Below are positions 1 to 6,139 of a DNA stretch of 9,754 nucleotides, one piece after another (positions within the stretch are counted from its first letter, which is position 1; the number at the start of each line of letters is the position of its first letter). The position numbers and the translations under genes were made by a program. A model generated the notes under the pieces. That model did no database searches and was not told the origin of the DNA. It saw nothing but the letters and a program-made list of their open reading frames with translations. The DNA is from Acidobacteriota bacterium (GTDB taxonomy: Bacteria > Acidobacteriota > Blastocatellia > Pyrinomonadales > Pyrinomonadaceae), in the NCBI GenBank assembly GCA_003222835.1, contig QHXE01000041.1:1-9754 (forward strand). The letters run 5' to 3'.

Positions 1-312
1 CTTGAATGCGTCAAGGCGGATCTGGCGATCATGTGTGCGCGCGCCGAAGGCGGGAAGATTAAGTCATCTGCACGGAGAGCTTTGGCAAGCAGCGACTTCC
101 TATATCTCTCGACACTTGGCGTGACCGCTGTACCTGCCAAAAGACAATTCGAGCACTTCTGTGCGGCACTCACCACTGAACTCGATTTCGGTGGCTTGCC
201 GATTGTCACGCGCGAGGATTTTCCGCTGCTGTTGTCGCGCATATTTCGGCGAGAGAAATTCGCTGAACCAGTTGCGCCTTTCACCGGCCCCGTTATAGTC
301 ACGAGCGATTAA
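1..312 (+). CDS. Hypothetical protein, probably the 3' end of a longer gene
   Basis: The reading frame is open from base 1 to the TAA at 310-312, so the gene most likely begins left of the window. An internal ATG at 31 has a weak AAGGCGG-like sequence about 10 bases before it, so a short 93-residue protein starting there is also possible. The visible part is mixed polar and hydrophobic, with no signal peptide, membrane segment or motif that I recognise. Its last third is rich in Phe, Leu and Arg (for example EDFPLLLSRIFRREKF). I do not recognise the family. It converges on the CBS gene, with 67 bp between the two stop codons and no clear terminator in the gap. Confidence 0.5.
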   Translation, partial: LECVKADLAIMCARAEGGKIKSSARRALASSDFLYLSTLGVTAVPAKRQFEHFCAALTTELDFGGLPIVTREDFPLLLSRIFRREKFAEPVAPFTGPVIVTSD

Positions 313-348
313 CGGAAGTCAGCGCAACCTTATGTATGTAATGACAAT

Positions 349-366
349 TTGATCGAGTTGATCGAG
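349..366. repeat. Tandem 9-bp duplication TTGATCGAG x2
   Basis: Two perfect adjacent copies of TTGATCGAG (349-357 and 358-366) lie in the gap between the two convergent genes. No hairpin with a T run accompanies them, so they are not an intrinsic terminator. The role is unknown and they may be a chance duplication. Confidence 0.5.
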
Positions 367-379
367 GATTTCCGGGAAT

Positions 380-814
380 TCAGCGGCCGCCGGTTATATA
401 GTTTTCGAGATGTTTTATCGTGTACTCTTGCTCCGCAATAATTGCCTTGACTACGTCGCCGATCGAAATGATTCCTGCCAACCGATCGTTCTCGAGTACC
501 GGCAAGTGACGGACGCGCTTATCAGTCATCTCTTCCATGCAGTCCTGGATGTTCTGCTCGGGATGCACGAAGTGAACCCTTGAACTCATTATCTCTCTGA
601 CCGGGATCTCGCGGGATGACTTGCCGTGTAGGATGACTTTTCTGGCGTAATCTCTTTCGGACAGAATGCCGATCACTTTTTCCGCTTCCAAAACTACCAG
701 GGCGCCAACGTTCTGGTCGGCCATGGTCTTTAGGGCTTCGAACACTGTCATGTCCGGCGGGATAGTCCAGACGTTATCGCCCTTGTTCTGCAGAATGTCC
801 CTTACGCTTGTCAT
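380..814 (-). CDS. Two-CBS-domain protein
   Basis: This 144-residue protein consists almost entirely of a CBS pair (Bateman module), a fold that usually binds adenosine nucleotides or S-adenosylmethionine as a regulatory ligand. The first CBS unit spans about residues 8-62 and contains GILSERD (49-55). The second spans about 72-128 and contains GIISIGD (114-120). The repeated G-I-x-S-x-x-D pattern at the end of each unit is typical of ligand-binding CBS domains. There is no fused effector domain, signal peptide or membrane segment, so it is a stand-alone cytosolic regulator of unknown partner. The start MTSVRDIL matches the usual beginning of this family, although no strong ribosome binding site precedes it. 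It lies 39 bp downstream of the prepilin gene on the same strand, so the two may be co-transcribed, but no functional link is evident. Confidence 0.9.
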   Translation of the reverse strand: MTSVRDILQNKGDNVWTIPPDMTVFEALKTMADQNVGALVVLEAEKVIGILSERDYARKVILHGKSSREIPVREIMSSRVHFVHPEQNIQDCMEEMTDKRVRHLPVLENDRLAGIISIGDVVKAIIAEQEYTIKHLENYITGGR

Positions 815-853
815 AATGAATGCAGCGTTACCAGCGGCTGATAAAGTGACTGA

Positions 854-1321
854 TTAGCCGCCCAGCGGAGGATCATTCGGACCCGCTGGCTGATCTCCAT
901 TGACATGAATCGTGCCTCCGTTTGAGTCAATAAAGAAATGATTCTTACCGGTAGCATCAGTCTGCGGATCGCCATTCAACGTGTAAGATGACGGCCCGCT
1001 CGGCGTCTTTGGAGTTACCTTCAGGGTGAAAATGTAACCGTCGGCCACGGGTGGGTTTCCTGAGAAACGAGTGTCAAAACTTACGTCTTTGATCAGTTGG
1101 TCAAAAGTTCCAAAGGTGCGGTTGTGCGTATTGAAATATTGGATTTCTACGGCGGCGATTGTCTTCAGGTCTTGCAGGGTTGCTGCTTCATTGCCGGCCT
1201 TCTGAGCGGCCTTGAATCCGATCACAGCGGCGCCAATCAGGATGCCGATGATCGCGATCACAATCATTAACTCAATCAGCGTGAATCCGCATTCGCGGCG
1301 GGGGTTTTGGGTTTTCTTCAT
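854..1321 (-). CDS. Type IV prepilin-like protein (N-terminal methylation motif)
   Basis: The 155-residue protein begins with a short basic leader ending in Gly12, followed by FTLIELMIVIAIIGILIGAA. This is a class III signal: the prepilin peptidase cleaves after Gly12, Phe13 becomes the N-methylated first residue, and the conserved Glu at +5 (residue 17) is present. The hydrophobic helix runs to about residue 36 and continues as an amphipathic helix (FKAAQKAGNEAATLQDLKTI). The globular part is small and has no cysteine pair, so the usual pilin disulfide loop is missing. The tail is Gly/Pro/Asn-rich. It could be a pilus subunit, a minor pilin or a type II secretion pseudopilin; sequence alone does not decide. 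The start is supported by GAGGA at 1328-1332, 6 bases upstream. No pilus assembly genes are visible nearby, so it is an isolated pilin gene in this window. Confidence 0.9.
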   Translation of the reverse strand: MKKTQNPRRECGFTLIELMIVIAIIGILIGAAVIGFKAAQKAGNEAATLQDLKTIAAVEIQYFNTHNRTFGTFDQLIKDVSFDTRFSGNPPVADGYIFTLKVTPKTPSGPSSYTLNGDPQTDATGKNHFFIDSNGGTIHVNGDQPAGPNDPPLGG

Positions 1322-1588
1322 ATCACTTCCTCTATCTTATTGCTAAAACGACGCGATGCGACGGCGGTTCCGAAAAGGAAGGCCCAAGGGTCGCTTCGGT
1401 TGACGCCAGAATCTTACTACACCGCACCGGTTTCGCGCCACGTAGCGATAGAAGCTTTGGTTCAGACGCCGGCTTTCTTTTGGTGGAGTCTGTCGCATTG
1501 GCCGCTTGGTGCGAAAATCCCCAACACTTTTCGGATGGCGACGCCGGCCCGGTACATGTAGAATGACGTCAACATCGAGCGCCAAGCC
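1322..1588. other. Divergent intergenic region between prepilin and moxR genes
   Basis: This 267 bp region must hold the start signals of both divergent genes. On the minus strand only the prepilin ribosome binding site (GAGGAAG, 1326-1332) is clear. On the plus strand a -10-like TAGAAT lies at 1559-1564, but no matching -35 is seen 16-18 bp upstream. A nine-codon ATG frame (1563-1592) overlaps the moxR start as ATGA; it has no ribosome binding site and may be chance. I see no sigma54-type GG...GC promoter for the prepilin gene and no convincing gene in the region. Confidence 0.4.
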
Positions 1589-2575
1589 ATGAGACACTTG
1601 CGAACAGCCGACTCTCGTTCAGATTTGCTGGCGGCGACAGCGGCTGAAAGAATCGATCTGCTTCAGACTGCGATTGAGCGCGTGATTCGCGGCAAGCCGG
1701 AAGCCGTGCGGCTGGCAATAGTAACGTTGTTGGCCGGCGGCCACCTTTTGGTCGAAGACGTTCCGGGCGTAGGCAAAACTACGCTTGCGCATGCGCTCGC
1801 GCGCTCTCTTGATTGTTCTTTCCAACGCGTGCAGTTCACTTCTGATCTACTGCCGTCCGATGTAATCGGCCTGTCGGTTTATAACCAACACGATGGAATG
1901 TTCGAATGGAAGCCCGGCCCAATCTTCGCCAGCGTGGTGTTGGCCGACGAAATCAATCGCACTACGCCCAAAACTCAATCGGCCTTGTTAGAAGCCATGG
2001 CGGAACGGCAAGTGACGGTCGAGGGCGTTACGCACCCTCTGCCGCAACCCTTCATCGTGATCGCCACTCAAAATCCAATCGAGCATCATGGCACTTATCC
2101 GCTGCCCGAATCGCAACTGGATCGCTTCATGCTGCGTTTAAGGGTGGGCTATCCCAGCGCGGATGATGAAAAGCAAATTCTCCGCGATCGCGAACACGCT
2201 GAGCCGCTCGACGATGTGCAAGCCGTTATGAGCGGCCAGGACGTATTGGAACTGCAAGCGGCCGTCAGCGAAGTTTCAGTCGATGATGCGATCGTCGATT
2301 ATCTGATGCGCGTCGTAACGGCCACGCGTTCCTCTGAGATGCTCGATCTGGGTGTCAGTCCACGCGGAACTCTGGCGCTGTTTCGTGCTGCGCAGGCACT
2401 CGCGCTCACCGAGGATCGAATCTACTGCATACCTGACGACATCAAACGACTTGTCATTCCGGTGTTCGCGCATCGGCTCACGGTTAGCTCGCGCTATTCC
2501 TCAGCGATGCGTCGCAGCGAAGAGGCTGAAGCCGTGCTGCGCGAAATCATGAAGACGGTTAGCGTTCCACTATAG
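1589..2575 (+). CDS. MoxR-family AAA+ ATPase
   Basis: This 328-residue protein has the full set of MoxR ATPase motifs. The Walker A is PGVGKTT (59-65) and the Walker B is VVLADEINR (116-124) with the catalytic Asp120-Glu121. It is followed by the MoxR-typical TPKTQSALLEAMAERQVTVEG. Sensor 1 lies in IATQNP (Asn161), then the LPESQLDRF segment with the Arg178 finger, and a sensor-2 region around GVSPRG near residue 255. MoxR proteins are ATP-driven chaperone-like remodelling enzymes that act with DUF58 or von Willebrand factor A-type partner proteins to assemble or activate other proteins. Here the DUF58 partner follows directly on the same strand. Length is normal for the family. No strong ribosome binding site precedes the ATG, but the residues after it are reasonable for the family. 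Transglutaminase-like and vWA genes, often found in such clusters, are absent downstream. Confidence 0.95.
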   Translation: MRHLRTADSRSDLLAATAAERIDLLQTAIERVIRGKPEAVRLAIVTLLAGGHLLVEDVPGVGKTTLAHALARSLDCSFQRVQFTSDLLPSDVIGLSVYNQHDGMFEWKPGPIFASVVLADEINRTTPKTQSALLEAMAERQVTVEGVTHPLPQPFIVIATQNPIEHHGTYPLPESQLDRFMLRLRVGYPSADDEKQILRDREHAEPLDDVQAVMSGQDVLELQAAVSEVSVDDAIVDYLMRVVTATRSSEMLDLGVSPRGTLALFRAAQALALTEDRIYCIPDDIKRLVIPVFAHRLTVSSRYSSAMRRSEEAEAVLREIMKTVSVPL

Positions 2576-2678
2576 AATTGCGGATTGCGGAGTGAGTCTC
2601 GGATTGCAGACTGAGGAGAGCAAGTGAATAACGGAGTCAGTCGCGGGTCCGAAATTCGAAATTCGAAATCTGAAAACC
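2576..2678. repeat. Degenerate heptanucleotide repeats in the moxR-DUF58 spacer
   Basis: Almost the whole 103 bp spacer is built from 7-bp units of two types. The first type is ATTGCGG at 2577-2583 and 2584-2590, with degraded copies ATTGCAG (2603-2609) and ACTGAGG (2610-2616). The second type is GAAATTC at 2651-2657 and 2658-2664, followed by the decayed copies GAAATCT (2665-2671) and GAAAACC (2672-2678). The second array runs directly into the GTG at 2679 used here as the DUF58 start. Short tandem heptamers in spacers are known from other bacteria, for example the STRR elements of heterocystous cyanobacteria. Because 7 is not a multiple of 3, gain or loss of one unit changes the reading frame across the array. 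Confidence 0.75.
2613..2626 (+). promoter_or_regulatory. Strong ribosome binding site followed by GTG, out of frame with DUF58
   Basis: GAGGAGAG (2613-2620) sits 3 bases before a GTG at 2624, giving a good initiation signal exactly where the DUF58 gene would be expected to start. As sequenced, this frame runs only 41 codons to a TGA at 2747-2749. It is one frame away from DUF58. Removing a single 7-bp unit from the GAAATTC array would join it in frame to the DUF58 protein. It may be the ancestral or alternative start, or a non-functional leftover. Confidence 0.45.
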
Positions 2679-3968
2679 GTGGGAACGCTGTTGGTGCTGG
2701 CGGGACTCACCACGGCAATCTTCACGCTGCTGGCTCGTCGTCTCGCTGAGCCGAGTCTGGTCAGCATGGGCGCGATCGCCTCGCTGGTCTTCGTGCTGCT
2801 GATATCCATCCTGATTGTTCCTCCTTTGACGCGTTCGGCTTTTGCTGAAATCTCGCATGGGTTTCCCGTCGACGTAACCACCGGTGGGGTGATCTTCATC
2901 GTCGTCTTAATAATCGTTGCCTTCGCTGCCTGGAACACCGGAAACAATTTGTTGTTCATGGTGTTCTCAATCATGCTTTCGACGCTGTTTGTCTCTTGGG
3001 TAGCGGCGCGAGCATCCTTGCGTGACCTCACTGTATCAGCGCGCTTTCCCGATCATATCTTTGCGGGCGAACCAGCAGAGGTGTTGGTCACCGTGCGTAA
3101 TGCGAAACGCTTGCTGCCATCGTTTTCGGTTCTGGTTGATGCGCGAGGGCCCACGAATCTGCGCGCCACTAAGAAGAAGTCGATCAGATTAAGGAAGCGC
3201 ACGCTCGGCTATTTCATTTATGTCCCGCATCGCGCCGCGGCCGAGCAAAGCATCGAACAGTTATTTCCAAAACGCGGACACGTGGTGGTCAACGGATTCG
3301 AGTTGTCGACCAGGTTTCCGTTTGGATTCTTTCGCCATCGACGCCGCCTCAAGGCACGTGACGTTGATATTGTGGTTTATCCAAAGCCCGAGCCGATCGC
3401 CGACGAACTACATCTTCTGCCGTTGCAGACCGGTCAGACGGCTTCGTATCGCCGCGGCGCCGGCCATGATTTATTGTTGCTGCGCGACTATCAGCCGCGC
3501 GATGAGCTTCGTTATATCGATTGGAAGGCCACCGCCCGCGCGCGTCGTTTGACGGTACGCGAGTTCACCGCTGAAGACGAGCGCCGCATTACGATCATGC
3601 TCGACACAAGGCTTACCAAAGACATCGACAAAGAGAATTTTCGCATCCGTTTCGAAAGCGGTGTGATTCAGGCGGCTTCACTGGTCAAGCACTTCGTCGA
3701 TGAACGCGCTGATGTGCGGCTAATATTGGGGGAGGAGCGTGGATCGATCGGTCGTGGCCCGGAACATCTTTACGCGTGTTTGCGGCGGTTGGCAGTGGTG
3801 CAACCTAACGAAGTTGCGGCGGATGATGAGTGGCCGGCGCCTCTGTTGGACGACGAGCACCTTCGTCGGCATCATCCCGACGGCAATTACCTGGTGCTGT
3901 TGACAGCGGCCGAGCGCGGATCAATCCCGCCTCAAATTTGGCGCCGCGCCTTCGTGATATATCTGTGA
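2679..3968 (+). CDS. DUF58 membrane protein (MoxR partner), start uncertain
   Basis: The protein, 429 residues from the GTG at 2679, has hydrophobic segments at about 3-19, 30-50 and 70-108. The last contains WNTGNNLLF, the typical DUF58 membrane hairpin. A soluble beta-rich region follows. The DUF58 signature then appears as RGAGHDLLLLRDYQPRDELRYIDWKATARARRLTVREF at about residues 262-299, leading into a vWA-like part (ITIMLDTRLT). DUF58 proteins pair with MoxR ATPases, and this one directly follows moxR. The first two hydrophobic segments extend beyond the core DUF58 N-terminus. The start is not settled: GTG 2679 has no ribosome binding site, and ATG 2766 would remove the first segment. A GTG at 2624 with a strong site is out of frame because of the heptamer array. 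The C-terminus (RAFVIYL) is complete. Confidence 0.9.
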   Translation: MGTLLVLAGLTTAIFTLLARRLAEPSLVSMGAIASLVFVLLISILIVPPLTRSAFAEISHGFPVDVTTGGVIFIVVLIIVAFAAWNTGNNLLFMVFSIMLSTLFVSWVAARASLRDLTVSARFPDHIFAGEPAEVLVTVRNAKRLLPSFSVLVDARGPTNLRATKKKSIRLRKRTLGYFIYVPHRAAAEQSIEQLFPKRGHVVVNGFELSTRFPFGFFRHRRRLKARDVDIVVYPKPEPIADELHLLPLQTGQTASYRRGAGHDLLLLRDYQPRDELRYIDWKATARARRLTVREFTAEDERRITIMLDTRLTKDIDKENFRIRFESGVIQAASLVKHFVDERADVRLILGEERGSIGRGPEHLYACLRRLAVVQPNEVAADDEWPAPLLDDEHLRRHHPDGNYLVLLTAAERGSIPPQIWRRAFVIYL

Positions 3969-3970
3969 GT

Positions 3971-3989
3971 TCAATCGTAAATCGATTGA
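3971..3989. repeat. Small inverted repeat just after DUF58
   Basis: TCAATCG (3971-3977) and CGATTGA (3983-3989) are perfect 7-bp arms around a 5-base loop, starting 2 bases after the DUF58 stop. It could fold as a short hairpin at the 3' end of the moxR-DUF58 message. It has no T tract, so it is not a standard intrinsic terminator. Confidence 0.4.
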
Positions 3990-4079
3990 GAATCTGCGCC
4001 CACAATCCTCCCTTTGGAGTAGAACACTTAACTAAGACCCTGAGGACTGGTTGCGATTCAGTCCGGTTCGTGCGGCGTG

Positions 4080-4103
4080 ATATATTTCAAACATGCAATA
4101 TAT
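4080..4103. promoter_or_regulatory. AT-rich dyad upstream of the HTH gene promoter (candidate operator)
   Basis: ATATATT (4080-4086) and AATATAT (4097-4103) are perfect inverted 7-bp arms separated by 10 bases, a geometry that suits a dimeric DNA-binding protein. The dyad ends 21 bp before the -35 box of the HTH gene. Local sequence is AT-rich, so chance is possible. Confidence 0.3.
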
Positions 4104-4124
4104 TCTATGGACAAATAGCTGACG

Positions 4125-4159
4125 TTGATGGTACATATCACGCGCGCTATGATAGTGCG
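4125..4159 (+). promoter_or_regulatory. Sigma70-type promoter of the HTH gene with a dyad over the -10 box
   Basis: The -35 TTGATG (4125-4130) and -10 TATGAT (4148-4153, 5 of 6 consensus bases) are separated by exactly 17 bp. Transcription would start near 4160, giving a leader of about 10 bases that includes AAGGTG before the ATG at 4170. The -10 box lies inside an imperfect palindrome, CGCGCTAT-G-ATAGTGCG (4143-4159), with one mismatched pair. A repressor bound there would block the polymerase. Autoregulation by the HTH protein itself is a natural guess, not shown. Confidence 0.55.
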
Positions 4160-4169
4160 ATAAGGTGCA

Positions 4170-4381
4170 ATGATCAGAGTCCAAATCGATCTGCTATTAA
4201 AAGAGCAGAAACGGTCCTTCGATTGGCTGGCTAAAGAGACCGGGGTAAGCCATACGACACTCTGGCGTTTGAAAAGGATAAGGCTCAGGGAATGACCTTC
4301 AACACGCTGGAAAAGATTTGTCAGACACTTAGATGTCAACCGGGTGCCGTTTTTGAAACTCGGCCGCGACAAGGGAATTAA
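4170..4381 (+). pseudogene. Small XRE/Cro-type helix-turn-helix regulator, frameshifted
   Basis: From ATG 4170, with AAGGTG just upstream, the first frame reads a typical helix-turn-helix: FDWLAKETGVSHTTLWRLK. It then hits a TGA at 4293-4295. In the -1 frame the expected second half continues from about 4277 as DKAQGMTFNTLEKICQTLRCQPG and ends at the TAA at 4379-4381. Joined, the two halves make a protein of about 70 residues that resembles the stand-alone XRE/Cro (HTH_26-like) family along its whole length. The break falls at the A run 4272-4275. One more A there would restore R-L-K-K-D-K-A-Q. The cause may be a real mutation, an assembly error, or less likely programmed slippage, since no classical slippery heptamer is present. 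The second half has its own ATG at 4292 in an ATGA overlap with the first stop. Confidence 0.75.
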
Positions 4382-4503
4382 GAAGCGTAGATGAGGTTTG
4401 CTACATTTGAGCTAAAGCGGCTAGAGTTTCCCGACGAATGACCCAAACGGATAAGCAGCCGTATTCGGGGGTGGTCAAGATCAGATGATTTAAGGAGATT
4501 GTG
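4382..4503. other. Leader region of the radical SAM gene
   Basis: These 122 bp contain the ribosome binding site AGGAG (4493-4497) of the next gene. A TTGAGC at 4407-4412 could be a -35 box, but no -10 box is found at 16-18 bp. I see no gene or terminator in it. Confidence 0.3.
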
Positions 4504-5988
4504 ATGAAAGTTTTATTGATCAATCCGGAATTTCCCGATACCTATTGGAGTTTCCGACATGCGTTGCCGTTCGAAGGAAAGCGATGCGCGTTTCCCCCGT
4601 TGGGGCTCCTGACAGTGTCGGCGCTACTGCCGCCCTCCTGGGAGCGACGGCTCGTCGATCTCAATGTGCGGAAGTTGCCATCGTCTGACATTGAGTGGGC
4701 TGACATCGTCATGGTCACTGCGATGCTGGTGCAGAAAGATTCTTTGAAGCAGGTCGTTCACCGGTGTAAAGCGCTAGGAAAACGCGTGGTCATTGGCGGC
4801 CCATATGTGACGACCACTATTGAAGGCTTACCTGAAGCTGATCACATCTTCATGGGCGAAGCTGAGACCACGCTCCCGCAATTTGTCGAGGATCTGAAGC
4901 GTGGTGAAGCCAAGCGCGTGTATCAAGCTGCTGAGCGGCCGGCGCTCTCGGCCACGCCCTTAGCGCACTTTCACCTGGCGGATCTCAAACGCTATAGCGC
5001 GATGTCGGTGCAGTACTCGCGCGGTTGTCCGTTCTCGTGCGAGTTCTGCGACATCATCGAAATCTACGGGCGCGTGCCGCGGACTAAGAGCAATCAGCAG
5101 ATGCTGGCTGAGTTTGATGCGTTGCTGGACCTCGGTTGGCGGGGGACGGTTTTCATCGTTGATGATAATTTTATTGGTAACAAGAAAAACGTCCGTCAAC
5201 TCTTGCCTGAGCTGGCAAAATGGCAGCAGAAGAACGGCTATCCCTTTTCACTGCTTACTGAATCGAGCCTGAATCTTGCGGACGATGAGCCGCTTCTCAA
5301 AAGTATGCAAGACGCCGGTTTCCGCCGGGTCTTTATTGGAATTGAAACGCCGGTCGAAGAGAGTTTGAAAGAAGCGCAAAAATCGCAGAACCGCGGCAAC
5401 CTGCTGGAGTCAGTAAGAAAGATTCAGAGCTACGGTATGGAAGTAATGGCGGGCTTCATCGTCGGTTTCGATAACGACCCCGAAGACATTTTTGAGCGCC
5501 AGATCGATTTCATTCGCAAGAGTGCAATTCCTCTCGCCATGGTTGGTCTGCTCAACGCGCTTCCTGACACGCAGCTTTGGAAACGGCTCGAGCGAGAAGG
5601 ACGACTACTTGGCGAAGCGAGCGGGAATAACACCGTCTGCACGATCAACTTCAAGACCCGGATGGATCCAGCGCGGCTGATTCGCGGTTATCAATCGATT
5701 ATGCGAACAATCTACAGTCCGAGGGAATATTATCAGCGCGTCCTTGATTCCATGAGGCGGACACCGCACGACTCTTCCGAATCGCAACAATACGAATTGA
5801 TCAACGGCATCGCATCATTGATGCGGGTTCTAATTAAGCTCGGCCTCTTTGACCGTGAGCGCAAGGAGTTCTGGAAATTCATGAGTAAAGCTCTCGTGAA
5901 GCATCGGCACCGGTTCGCCGAGTCGCTGCGGCTCGCGGCGATGGGCTACCATTTTCGCAAGCTGAACGACGCCTACTCCGAGACCTAG
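4504..5988 (+). CDS. Cobalamin-binding-type radical SAM enzyme, DUF4070-like C-terminus
   Basis: This protein is 494 residues from the ATG at 4504. That start is preferred to the GTG one codon earlier because AGGAG (4493-4497) then sits 6 rather than 3 bases away. Residues 1 to about 135 form a Rossmann-like B12-binding-type domain ([34 protein letters not shown]). It lacks the DxHxxG base-off motif, as many members of this class do. The radical SAM core follows, with Cys175-x3-Cys179-x2-Cys182 (CPFSCEFC) for the 4Fe-4S cluster and IVDDNFIGN and VFIGIETP as later core strands. The last 100 or so residues resemble the helical DUF4070 extension. Enzymes of this architecture methylate or rearrange unactivated carbons; the hopanoid C-2 methylase HpnP is one relative. 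No hopanoid, bacteriochlorophyll or natural-product genes are adjacent, so the substrate is unknown. Confidence 0.88.
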   Translation: MKVLLINPEFPDTYWSFRHALPFEGKRCAFPPLGLLTVSALLPPSWERRLVDLNVRKLPSSDIEWADIVMVTAMLVQKDSLKQVVHRCKALGKRVVIGGPYVTTTIEGLPEADHIFMGEAETTLPQFVEDLKRGEAKRVYQAAERPALSATPLAHFHLADLKRYSAMSVQYSRGCPFSCEFCDIIEIYGRVPRTKSNQQMLAEFDALLDLGWRGTVFIVDDNFIGNKKNVRQLLPELAKWQQKNGYPFSLLTESSLNLADDEPLLKSMQDAGFRRVFIGIETPVEESLKEAQKSQNRGNLLESVRKIQSYGMEVMAGFIVGFDNDPEDIFERQIDFIRKSAIPLAMVGLLNALPDTQLWKRLEREGRLLGEASGNNTVCTINFKTRMDPARLIRGYQSIMRTIYSPREYYQRVLDSMRRTPHDSSESQQYELINGIASLMRVLIKLGLFDRERKEFWKFMSKALVKHRHRFAESLRLAAMGYHFRKLNDAYSET

Positions 5989-5995
5989 ATCGCCT

Positions 5996-6116
5996 TCAAT
6001 TCACTCGTTTGGGATCTTGCCGCACTCACACTATGTTGCAAGCGTAATGTATCGAAGGCGTCGCCTCGCGCGAAGCTAAATCGGCCAGGGATGCATGAGG
6101 ATGTGGAGTGAATTGA
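5996..6116. repeat. 11-bp inverted repeats flanking a 99-bp segment between convergent genes
   Basis: TCAATTCACTC (5996-6006) is the exact reverse complement of GAGTGAATTGA (6106-6116). The pair encloses most of the 151 bp between the radical SAM and FecR-like stop codons. Inside lies a short palindrome, AGGCG-T-CGCCT (6056-6066). No T tract is present, so this is not a clear terminator. It may be the base of a long RNA stem-loop, a remnant of a small mobile element, or chance. Confidence 0.4.
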
Positions 6117-6139
6117 GAACGAGAACAATCGAAGCCGGC

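Noticed and set aside
1563..1592. Nine-codon leader frame overlapping the moxR start as ATGA
   Set aside because: It has no ribosome binding site and no sign of selection; a frame this short is expected by chance.
2570..3031. Minus-strand open frame of 153 residues over the start of DUF58
   Set aside because: Composition is Thr/Ser/Ala-rich without any motif, and it lies opposite clear DUF58 membrane segments. It is a shadow frame.
3830..4234. Plus-strand frame of 134 residues spanning the DUF58 end and the HTH gene start
   Set aside because: It overlaps both better-supported genes in another frame, and no domain is visible in it.
4266..4285. Programmed -1 ribosomal frameshift in the HTH gene
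   Set aside because: The site lacks a classical slippery heptamer and no clear downstream stem-loop or upstream stimulatory site was seen. A one-base loss in the A run is simpler.
4058..4372. Minus-strand frame of 104 residues opposite the HTH gene
   Set aside because: It is explained as the complement of the frameshifted HTH gene, which has a promoter, a ribosome binding site and family-like sequence on the plus strand.
6056..6066. AGGCG-T-CGCCT as an intrinsic terminator for the radical SAM gene
   Set aside because: The loop is a single base and no T tract follows on either strand.
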